The notes below the pieces were generated by a model, which saw only the letters and a list, made by a program, of their open reading frames with translations, was not told the DNA's origin and made no database searches. A stretch of 5,315 nucleotides of DNA from an uncultured Prosthecobacter sp. Lineage in GTDB: Bacteria > Verrucomicrobiota > Verrucomicrobiia > Verrucomicrobiales > Verrucomicrobiaceae. Position numbers and translations under genes: made by a program. Below are positions 1 through 5,315 of this stretch, one piece after another (the first letter of the stretch is position 1; every line of letters starts with the position of its first letter). Where the stretch lies: assembly GCA_937941745.1 (NCBI GenBank), contig CALDGV010000389.1, positions 1-5,315 of the forward strand, written 5' to 3'.

Positions 1-727
1 ATGCCTCATCTTGGACACTCAGGTCATGACCAGCCACCGGGCCGCTGGGAATGCTCATGAGGTAGCGGATGACAAGCCCCCCCTTGCTATGCCCCACCAG
101 CACCACATAAGGCTCACGTCCGGCGTAGCGTTCAAAGCGGTCGCGCAGGGTGCGGACTTCGTCCAAAGCCTGCTTGGCCATCTGGCCGAGGGCGATGGAA
201 CCATCGATGCGGACCAGGGCCGCCGCCGTGCCGGTAAAGCGTCCCGTGAAATTGAAGGGGTCCACCGGGAATGCGAACTGGTTCTCGATGACATTGCTGG
301 TCAGGCGGCTTTTCCAGGTGCTGGCATTCAGGCGGCTGGCTTCCCTGCCACTCATGGTGAAAAGATCGCCGGTGGCCCCCAGGGCCTGCTTCACAAAGGG
401 AAAGTCCCAGTAAAAGCGTGAGTAACCCAGGTTGCCCGGGCGGGTGGAGGGCTCACCAGCAGGGCTTTCAGGCTCAAACGGGCTGGGTGAATTCTGCGGA
501 GCGGAGGTGCCACCATGAATGAGCACCACCAGCGTGGGGCGTGAGGCGCGGGCGGAAGGGCCAAAGTTCGGATTGAACCGGGCGATCTGCTGCGCCGCAG
601 TCGGCGTTGAGCCCACGATGAGCTGGCTGGAGATGGCAGGAACCTGTGCGTGAGCAGCCTGCTGGCTGAGCAGGGAGGCAGCCAGAAGGCCGCCGTGGAG
701 GGAACGAAGGATGGTGGATGTTTTCAT
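1..727 (-). CDS. Secreted alpha/beta hydrolase (lipase/esterase-like), C-terminus cut by window edge
   Basis: The frame is open from an ATG at 727 to the left edge, giving 242 residues without a stop. Residues 1-27 look like a Sec signal peptide: MKTS start, hydrophobic core GGLLAASLL, and a probable cleavage after A-H-A at 25-27. Mature residues 65-74 (TLVVLIHGGT) match the first core strand and HG oxyanion loop of alpha/beta hydrolases. Residues 208-217 (VVLVGHSKGG) are a G-x-S-x-G nucleophile elbow, making Ser214 the likely nucleophile; the following LVIRYLM resembles lipases and PGAP1-like esterases. The catalytic Asp and His would lie beyond the window. A Pro/Glu/Ser-rich stretch at about 76-97 and a roughly 100-residue segment between the two motifs could form a cap. 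An exported or periplasmic ester hydrolase is inferred; the substrate is unknown. No Shine-Dalgarno sequence precedes the ATG, but the signal peptide supports this start. It is divergent from trpC. Confidence 0.85.
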   Translation of the reverse strand, partial: MKTSTILRSLHGGLLAASLLSQQAAHAQVPAISSQLIVGSTPTAAQQIARFNPNFGPSARASRPTLVVLIHGGTSAPQNSPSPFEPESPAGEPSTRPGNLGYSRFYWDFPFVKQALGATGDLFTMSGREASRLNASTWKSRLTSNVIENQFAFPVDPFNFTGRFTGTAAALVRIDGSIALGQMAKQALDEVRTLRDRFERYAGREPYVVLVGHSKGGLVIRYLMSIPSGPVAGHDLSVQDEA

Positions 728-947
728 ATGGAGGAGTTCTGGGATGAGGTGTGTCCGGGCAGCACTGGCTGCTGTTCACATCCCCCGGATGCCGGCTGCT
801 CACGAAACTTGCGCAGATCGCTGAAAAATTTTCTTCCAGGCCTCCTCAGGACGTCCCGAAGACGGCATTTGCGGCGCTGACCACGACCTCTCATCCTTTG
901 CATTTTCCGCTTTCCCGCCCGGCTACGCGCCCCATTGTCCGCGCCCC
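728..947. promoter_or_regulatory. Divergent intergenic region between the hydrolase gene and trpC
   Basis: These 220 bases separate two divergently transcribed genes and so should carry both promoters. No pair of -35/-10 boxes with good spacing is convincing on either strand. The only AT-rich spot is around 822-835 (GAAAAATTTTC). A small nested inverted repeat lies at 754-789: outer arms TCCGGG (754-759) and CCCGGA (784-789), inner arms CAGCA (760-764) and TGCTG (770-774). It would fall in the hydrolase leader. No open frame here looks like a gene. The role as a promoter region follows from gene layout, not from a recognised motif. No TRAP, T-box or trp leader peptide signature is visible ahead of trpC. 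Confidence 0.45.
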
Positions 948-1760
948 ATGAACAAACTGGACGAAATCATCGCCCACAAGCGCACCGAGGTGGAGAAACT
1001 GCTCCCACGTGCGGATAAACTGCGTGCCGCTGCCACACTGCGGAACGACTTCCGCTCGCTCGCCGATGCCCTGCGTGCCGACCCGACTCGGCTCGGCATG
1101 ATCGCCGAGGTCAAGCGTGCTTCGCCTTCCGCCGGAACCATTGCCAAGGACTTTGATCCACTGACCATCGCACGGAGCTACGAGAAGGCCGGAGCTAACG
1201 CCCTTTCGATCCTCACCGATGAAAAATACTTTCAGGGGCATCTGAACTACCTGACCCTCATCCGCGAACAGGTGGACATTCCCTGCCTGCGAAAAGACTT
1301 CATCATCCACGAAGCGCAGATCTTTGAGGCCGTCGTGGCCGGAGCGGATGCCATCCTGCTCATCGTGGCCGCGCTGGACCAGCCAACGCTCGTTCACCTG
1401 CTGGATGTCGCCCATACCTTCCAGCTCGATGTCCTCGTTGAAGTGCACGACATGGCGGAGCTTGAGCGCGCCCTGGACACCGACGCGCGTATCATTGGCG
1501 TGAACAACCGGAACCTCAAAAGCTTCACGGTGGACCTCGCTACGACAGAAGCGCTCGCCGAGGAGGTGCCCGACGACATCATCCTGGTCGCTGAAAGCGG
1601 CATCAAGACCGTCTCTGACGCCGAAAGGCTGGCCTTGTGTGGCGCAGATGCGCTGCTTGTGGGTGAGACGCTGATGCGCAGCACCAACGTCCTGCACGAC
1701 CTCCCTGCCCTGCGGGTGTTCAAGCCGCAAACAGAGCCTGCCGACCTCGCCGCTGAATGA
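948..1760 (+). CDS. trpC: Indole-3-glycerol phosphate synthase
   Basis: This cytoplasmic (beta/alpha)8-barrel enzyme converts 1-(2-carboxyphenylamino)-1-deoxyribulose 5-phosphate to indole-3-glycerol phosphate, with loss of CO2 and water, in tryptophan biosynthesis (EC 4.1.1.48). At 270 residues it has the normal single-domain length, with no TrpF fusion. The N-terminus (MNKLDEIIAHKRTEVEKL) is typical of the family and supports the ATG at 948. Visible active-site residues, matched to the known Sulfolobus enzyme, are Glu54 and Lys56 in IAEVKRASPSAG, Lys116 in CLRKDF, Glu165 in LVEVH, Asn186 in GVNNRNL, and Glu216-Ser217 in VAESGI. The phosphate-binding glycine motif LLVGE follows at 236-240. 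The last residues are a polar tail. No Shine-Dalgarno sequence is seen before the start (GCGCCCC). Its stop overlaps the menD start, so the two are probably co-transcribed. No other trp gene is in the window. Confidence 0.97.
   Translation: MNKLDEIIAHKRTEVEKLLPRADKLRAAATLRNDFRSLADALRADPTRLGMIAEVKRASPSAGTIAKDFDPLTIARSYEKAGANALSILTDEKYFQGHLNYLTLIREQVDIPCLRKDFIIHEAQIFEAVVAGADAILLIVAALDQPTLVHLLDVAHTFQLDVLVEVHDMAELERALDTDARIIGVNNRNLKSFTVDLATTEALAEEVPDDIILVAESGIKTVSDAERLALCGADALLVGETLMRSTNVLHDLPALRVFKPQTEPADLAAE
1757..1760 (+). other. ATGA stop/start overlap coupling trpC to menD
   Basis: The menD ATG (1757-1759) and the trpC TGA (1758-1760) share bases in the sequence ATGA. No Shine-Dalgarno-like purine run lies in the 15 bases upstream, so menD translation probably depends on ribosomes terminating on trpC (termination-reinitiation). 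The overlap is seen directly; coupling is inferred from this well-known arrangement. Confidence 0.8.
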
Positions 1761-3289
1761 AAAACCTCCTCATCCGCTCCACGCTGACGGCTCTGGCACG
1801 TCTCGGAGTGGCCGAGGTGTGTGTGGCAGCCGGGGCACGCAATGCTCCGCTCGTCACAGCGCTCATCGCCAGCGATGGCATCAAGCTCTGGAGCTTCTTT
1901 GAAGAACGCTGTGCGGCCTTCTTTGCCCTCGGTCGCATGATGGCGGACCGCATGCCGGTCGCTGTGCTGACCACCTCGGGCACCGCCGCAGCGGAACTGC
2001 TGCCTGCCGTCATTGAGGCGCACTATCAGGGACTGCCCTTGGTGCTCGTCACTGCGGACCGGCCGCGCCGTTTTCGCGGCAGCGGCGCCCCGCAGGCCAT
2101 CGAACAAAAAGACCTCTTCGGGCCTTATGTCAGTGCCTGCATCGATGTCGAAGTCGGGGCCAGCGTGGCGTGGCCCACACGGCTGAGTGACCGGCCGCTG
2201 CACATCAATGTCTGCCTGGATGAACCGCTGGATGCCGAGCATTCCGGCATCGATTTCCTGAAGCATCACCCTGCCGCCCCGCTGAAGTCCGGGAAGTCTC
2301 CAGAATTCATCCTGTCAGGAGAACCAACCGCCGCCATTGTCTCTGGACTGCATCCTCGCGAGGCCGCAGAACTGGCTCCTGTGCTCCAAAAGCTGGCCCT
2401 GCCTGTGCTGGCCGAAGTCACTTCCAACCTCTGGGGCTTTGCTGAACTTTCCGACCTCCTGCTCCCTGCATCAGAAGCCAGCTTTCAGGCTTTGAACCTT
2501 CGGCAGGTCCTGCGTTTCGGCGGAATTCCCTCCTCACGTTGGTGGCGCGACCTTGAGAATCGGCCCGAAGTCTGGGTGACCAATGTGTCCCGGCTGCCCT
2601 TCTCCGGCCTGGCACGCAAGGAAAAGGTCCAAACCCTGCCCTGGCAGGCTCTGGAAGCCTTGAGCAAACGCAAGCTGGTGCCTGCCACCTTCACTGAGGC
2701 AATCACGCCGCTGAAGGCGCTCTTGGATCAGCATCCGCTTTCAGAGCCAGCCTGGCTTCGCGACGTCGCGGGCTGCTTTGCCGCCAGAGACCGCATCTTT
2801 GTGGGCAACAGCCTGCCCATCCGCGAAATGAACCTTGTAGCTCCGCGTGAGAGTGCAGGCATCGAGTTCTTTGCCAACCGCGGAGCAAACGGCATTGATG
2901 GCCTTGTCTCGACGTGGCTAGGGGCCAGCGCCAGCGCGCGCAGTTCCTGGCTCATTCTAGGTGACCTGAGCGCCATGTATGACCTGGCTGCGCCGTGGAT
3001 CATGCCGCAGCTTCCCCAGGGGAACCGAAGGCTGGTAGTCATCAACAACCGCGGCGGCAAGATCTTTTCCCGTGTGAAGAGCCTGCGTGCCCTGCCTAGC
3101 GAGGCACGGCACATCATCGAAAACCATCACCGCGTGAGTTTTGAACCCTGGGCTCACATGTGGGGTCTGGGCTACATCCGCGCCACCTCCCCGGAAGACC
3201 TTCAAAATGTGCCGGATGGAGCCTACCTGATTGAGGTGATCCCTGATCCTGAACAGACCGAGGCATTTTACCAGGCGTTGGAAGCCTGA
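1757..3289 (+). CDS. menD: 2-succinyl-5-enolpyruvyl-6-hydroxy-3-cyclohexene-1-carboxylate (SEPHCHC) synthase
   Basis: MenD is a thiamine-diphosphate enzyme that joins 2-oxoglutarate to isochorismate, releasing CO2 and forming SEPHCHC, an early step of menaquinone synthesis (EC 2.2.1.9). The N-terminal pyrimidine-binding domain (about 1-165) has the catalytic Glu50 in FFEER, TTSGTAAAELLPAVIEA (72-88) and TADRPRR (99-105). The shorter central domain spans about 190-320. The C-terminal cofactor domain has FVGNSLPIR (348-356), NRGANGIDG (374-382), the metal/diphosphate motif GDLSAMYDL (402-410) and its partner INNRGGKIFS (429-438). These match E. coli MenD closely. At 510 residues it is shorter than the roughly 556 of E. 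coli; the loss appears to be in the central domain and linkers, while both ends are intact. The usual PGSR motif reads AGAR (25-28), so the substrate-contacting Ser is Ala. The start overlaps trpC, and no Shine-Dalgarno sequence is seen. Other ThDP enzymes such as acetolactate synthase are excluded by the C-terminal motifs. Confidence 0.95.
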   Translation: MKNLLIRSTLTALARLGVAEVCVAAGARNAPLVTALIASDGIKLWSFFEERCAAFFALGRMMADRMPVAVLTTSGTAAAELLPAVIEAHYQGLPLVLVTADRPRRFRGSGAPQAIEQKDLFGPYVSACIDVEVGASVAWPTRLSDRPLHINVCLDEPLDAEHSGIDFLKHHPAAPLKSGKSPEFILSGEPTAAIVSGLHPREAAELAPVLQKLALPVLAEVTSNLWGFAELSDLLLPASEASFQALNLRQVLRFGGIPSSRWWRDLENRPEVWVTNVSRLPFSGLARKEKVQTLPWQALEALSKRKLVPATFTEAITPLKALLDQHPLSEPAWLRDVAGCFAARDRIFVGNSLPIREMNLVAPRESAGIEFFANRGANGIDGLVSTWLGASASARSSWLILGDLSAMYDLAAPWIMPQLPQGNRRLVVINNRGGKIFSRVKSLRALPSEARHIIENHHRVSFEPWAHMWGLGYIRATSPEDLQNVPDGAYLIEVIPDPEQTEAFYQALEA

Positions 3290-3300
3290 CGGGCCTTTCA

Positions 3301-3339
3301 GAGCCCTGGGACCTCTTGCTGAAAAGATCTCCAGGGCTC
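3301..3339. terminator. Inverted repeat between convergent genes, probable bidirectional terminator
   Basis: GAGCCCTGG (3301-3309) and CCAGGGCTC (3331-3339) are perfect 9-bp reverse complements with a 21-base loop; one G-U pair could extend the stem inward. It begins 12 bases after the menD stop and ends 16 bases before the stop of the opposing gene, the right place for a shared terminator. Neither strand has a T-run after the stem, so it is not a classical intrinsic terminator; it may act with Rho or simply protect 3' ends. A competing small hairpin, GGGC (3291-3294) with GCCC (3303-3306), overlaps the left arm. Confidence 0.5.
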
Positions 3340-3354
3340 CACCCATTCGCCTCA

Positions 3355-5315
3355 TCAAGGGCTGAAAGCCCATTCGGGTGCATTCAGCACGGCCCACAGC
3401 ACGTCTTCGAGGCGGTTCCTCCAGGCTGGATCCAGCTTGGCGGAAGGCGCATCTCCCTGGCGGGCTGCCTTTTCCTGCTCCATGCGCACGGTGGTGGCTT
3501 CGGCATCAAGGTGGTTGGACCAGCTGACATACTTCTCCCGGCTGCGAGTGACGTGTTCGGCCTTGGGGGCCGCCTTCACAATCCTGGCATCAAAGCCTTC
3601 AGTCAGATGTTTGAGGTAAAGTTCGCGCTCCTGGGTGGTCGGCTTGCGGGTGAGAAGCTTCAGATAGAGGCGGTCGAGGAATTGATCCAGCGTCTGGTCC
3701 TTCAAAGCCAGCGCGGTGACACCGTGATCATCGCTGAGACGGGTGAGCCAGACACCGACCGTGCCATTGCTGAGGATGGCGGGCTGAAGAACGTTGGGCT
3801 CCGCATCGCGTTTGCTGATCGGATCCTGGCGTGAACCACGCCAGCCGAAGGCACTCAGCACATCGGCCACCGCCTGAATGCGTGGCAGCGCCAGGCTCGG
3901 CCTGTCGCGCTCATTGCTGGTGCTGGTGAGCATCCAGGAGCGGTAAGGCTTGCCGAGGTGGATGGCGTTTTTCAGATCCCGGGTATTGTCGATGTCGAGG
4001 CAGACCTCCTCGGTGCGGAAAGGCTTGCCGGTGGCGGCAAACAGGCTGTCCACAATCTGTTCGGCATAGAGGCGACGTGGGGCTGGGCTGGTGTAAAGCG
4101 GGCTCGTCTGCTTCAGCTCGCTGTCGGTGGCGCGCTGGTAGGCATGGCTGTTGAGGATGAGGCGGGCCAGATGCTTCACATCATAGCCACCACGCACCAA
4201 TTCGCGGCCGAGCCACTTCATGAGTTCGGGATGCGTCGGCTTGCCCTTCTCCCAGTCCTCCACCGGCTCGACGATGCCGCGGCCCATGAAGCGGGCCCAG
4301 ATGCGGTTGGCGATGACCTGGGCGAAACGCTCGTTCTGAGGAGCCGTGATGAGGGCTGCCAGGGCGTCACGAGTATCTTCTGGGAATTCGGCAAGATCGG
4401 CCGCGGATTCATCGCAGAACTCCGCAAACGGCCACTTGGGCTGCACCTTGGTGCCGGGTTGGAGGGTGACCTGGATGAGCGGCTTGCGACCTCCGGCGTG
4501 GATTTTGTCCATCGGCACGCTGCTGGTCTTGGGAACCTCAATCGGCGTGGAACCCATCATCGCCGCCAGTTCGAAGAGGTCTTGCTGGATGGATTTGTGT
4601 GTGGGGCTGTCATGGCAGCGGGCGCACTTCATCTCCACACCCAGGAAGGCGGTGCTGACGATGGTGCCTTTGGCGGCCAGGGGCACATCATTCTGCGAGG
4701 CAGTGGCGAAACCAGCCGGGCCACCCAGGCGCTCACTGCCCTTCATGCGCAGCAACTCTGTGACAAAGAAGTCCATCGGCTTGTTGTCCTTGAGGGATTC
4801 GTAAAGCCACCAGCGGAAGGGGCCGGTGTTGTTCAGCGTGGGGTTGAGGATGTTGGGGTTCTCCGCCAGCACGTCCTGCCAGTAGCCCATCCAATTGTCC
4901 GCCCAGCGAGGATCCTTGAGCAGGCGCTCGATGACAGCCTTGCGATCCGGATTCTTCTGGAAGGCTTCAATCTCCTCCAGCGTTGGCACAACGCCGATGG
5001 TGTCCAGAGTGACCCGGCGCAAGAACGCCAAGTCATCCGTCAGCGGTGTGAGTGTGAGGTGGTCGGCCTGGATGTCGGGCCACTTGGCCCCCTCCTTGAT
5101 CCAGGTCGTGAGCAGAGCGATTTCGTCCTTGGTCAATGGCTTGCCCTTGGGAGGCATGATGGAATCTTCATCATCTGTCGTGATGCGGGCGATGATGGAG
5201 CTGTGATCCGGCTTGCCAGGAGTGATGGCAGCGCCGTCAGATTCGCCCCCCTTCAGGGCGTCTGCCAGGGAATCAAGACGGAGATCGCCCTTGGCCTTGG
5301 TGCCGCGATGGCACT
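3355..5315 (-). CDS. PSCyt1/DUF1549/DUF1553 domain protein (cytochrome-c-like), N-terminus cut by window edge
   Basis: The frame stays open to the right edge, giving 652 visible residues ending at a TGA (3355-3357). The ATG at 5157 lies inside the conserved MPPKG motif, so it is not the start. Visible residues 1-2 are Cys-His, probably the end of a CxxCH haem motif. They are followed by the PSCyt1 pattern: KGDLRLDS, KGGESDGAAITPGKPD, then MPPKGKPLT and a conserved Trp (about 1-75). DUF1549 follows (about 94-260), with LRRVTLDTIGVVPTLEE and a clear CARCH motif at 230-234. DUF1553 covers about 310-652: RFAQVIANRIWARFMGRGIVEPVEDW, then LARLILNSHAYQR, RRLYAEQIVDSLF and a C-terminal LNAPEWAF. Families with this order are large exported proteins common in Planctomycetota and Verrucomicrobiota. 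Their function is not settled; redox roles and links to polysaccharide use have been proposed. The gene converges on menD and has no DUF1501 gene immediately downstream. Confidence 0.93.
   Translation of the reverse strand, partial: CHRGTKAKGDLRLDSLADALKGGESDGAAITPGKPDHSSIIARITTDDEDSIMPPKGKPLTKDEIALLTTWIKEGAKWPDIQADHLTLTPLTDDLAFLRRVTLDTIGVVPTLEEIEAFQKNPDRKAVIERLLKDPRWADNWMGYWQDVLAENPNILNPTLNNTGPFRWWLYESLKDNKPMDFFVTELLRMKGSERLGGPAGFATASQNDVPLAAKGTIVSTAFLGVEMKCARCHDSPTHKSIQQDLFELAAMMGSTPIEVPKTSSVPMDKIHAGGRKPLIQVTLQPGTKVQPKWPFAEFCDESAADLAEFPEDTRDALAALITAPQNERFAQVIANRIWARFMGRGIVEPVEDWEKGKPTHPELMKWLGRELVRGGYDVKHLARLILNSHAYQRATDSELKQTSPLYTSPAPRRLYAEQIVDSLFAATGKPFRTEEVCLDIDNTRDLKNAIHLGKPYRSWMLTSTSNERDRPSLALPRIQAVADVLSAFGWRGSRQDPISKRDAEPNVLQPAILSNGTVGVWLTRLSDDHGVTALALKDQTLDQFLDRLYLKLLTRKPTTQERELYLKHLTEGFDARIVKAAPKAEHVTRSREKYVSWSNHLDAEATTVRMEQEKAARQGDAPSAKLDPAWRNRLEDVLWAVLNAPEWAFSP
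4612..4626 (-). other. CxxCH haem-binding motif (CARCH) within DUF1549
   Basis: The minus-strand codons here read Cys-Ala-Arg-Cys-His, followed by Asp. Cysteines of CxxCH attach haem c covalently and the His is the usual proximal ligand. It sits in the conserved FLGVEMKCARCHDSP context of DUF1549. Haem attachment itself is inferred. Confidence 0.8.
5308..5313 (-). other. Probable end of a first CxxCH motif, cut by the window edge
   Basis: The first two complete codons of the visible protein are Cys-His, followed by RGTKAKGDLRLDS. In PSCyt1 domains the CxxCH motif precedes just such a K-G-x-L-R-L-D-S run. The first Cys of the motif would lie outside the window, so this is an inference from position and family pattern. 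Confidence 0.6.

Noticed and set aside
11..421. Plus-strand open frame of 136 codons at the left edge
   Set aside because: The opposite strand encodes the hydrolase with signal peptide, HGG and GHSKGG motifs. This plus frame has no motif of its own.
809..837. Possible promoter with TTGCGC (809-814) as -35 box
   Set aside because: At 17 bases spacing the -10 position reads TCTTCC, which does not resemble TATAAT; the AT-rich GAAAAATTTT falls at the wrong distance.
728..947. trp leader peptide/attenuator or T-box ahead of trpC
   Set aside because: No short frame with tandem Trp codons, no terminator/antiterminator pair with a T-run and no T-box sequence were found.
891..1730. Long minus-strand open frame (279 codons) antisense to trpC
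   Set aside because: It lies almost wholly opposite trpC, whose residues match the family end to end. The translation shows no recognisable motif and is a by-product of GC-rich codon use.
1394..2269. Minus-strand open frame (291 codons) spanning the trpC-menD junction
   Set aside because: It is antisense to two clearly identified genes; the translation is Ser/Arg/Ala-rich with no domain signature.
3316..3834. Plus-strand open frame of 172 codons after menD
   Set aside because: It is antisense to the C-terminal part of the DUF1553 domain, and its start region overlaps the inverted repeat. No family resemblance.
5155..5157. ATG as the start of the DUF1549/DUF1553 gene
   Set aside because: The Met belongs to the conserved MPPKG motif, and the frame upstream continues with PSCyt1 sequence to the window edge, so the gene is truncated by the window.
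1..5315. Defence system, mobile element, CRISPR or phage signature
   Set aside because: No transposase, integrase, direct-repeat array, terminal repeats or tRNA-like sequence could be seen; the genes read as ordinary chromosomal genes with uniform composition.

Overview
The window is ordinary-looking, GC-rich bacterial chromosome (by eye around 60% G+C; not computed) that most resembles the Verrucomicrobiota. The strongest pointer is a large protein with a cytochrome-c-like segment followed by DUF1549 and DUF1553, a combination largely restricted to Planctomycetota and Verrucomicrobiota. It sits beside menaquinone and tryptophan biosynthesis genes and starts with no Shine-Dalgarno sequence. 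A Prosthecobacter-like member of the Verrucomicrobiaceae would fit, but that genus-level guess is inference.

Layout, left to right. (1) Positions 1-727, minus strand: the first 242 residues of a secreted alpha/beta hydrolase with signal peptide, HGG oxyanion motif and a GHSKGG nucleophile elbow; its C-terminus lies beyond the left edge. (2) Positions 728-947: a 220-base divergent intergenic region that must hold the start signals of both flanking genes; no convincing promoter could be read in it. (3) Positions 948-1760, plus strand: trpC, indole-3-glycerol phosphate synthase, with all catalytic residues present. (4) Positions 1757-3289, plus strand: menD, SEPHCHC synthase, overlapping the trpC stop by the four bases ATGA. 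(5) Positions 3290-3354: a short convergent gap with a perfect 9-bp inverted repeat, probably a shared terminator. (6) Positions 3355-5315, minus strand: the DUF1549/DUF1553 protein, complete at its C-terminus and cut at its N-terminus by the right edge, which falls inside what looks like its first CxxCH haem-binding motif.

trpC and menD form a tight two-gene transcription unit that joins two separate branches from chorismate: tryptophan (through anthranilate) and menaquinone (through isochorismate). The two flanking genes encode exported proteins transcribed on the other strand and have no visible functional link to this pair.

I found no RNA gene, mobile element, CRISPR array or convincing new system. 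The points worth a second look are the trpC-menD coupling, the altered PGSR motif and short length of MenD, the absence of Shine-Dalgarno sequences at all three visible starts, and a DUF1553 protein with no DUF1501 partner directly downstream.
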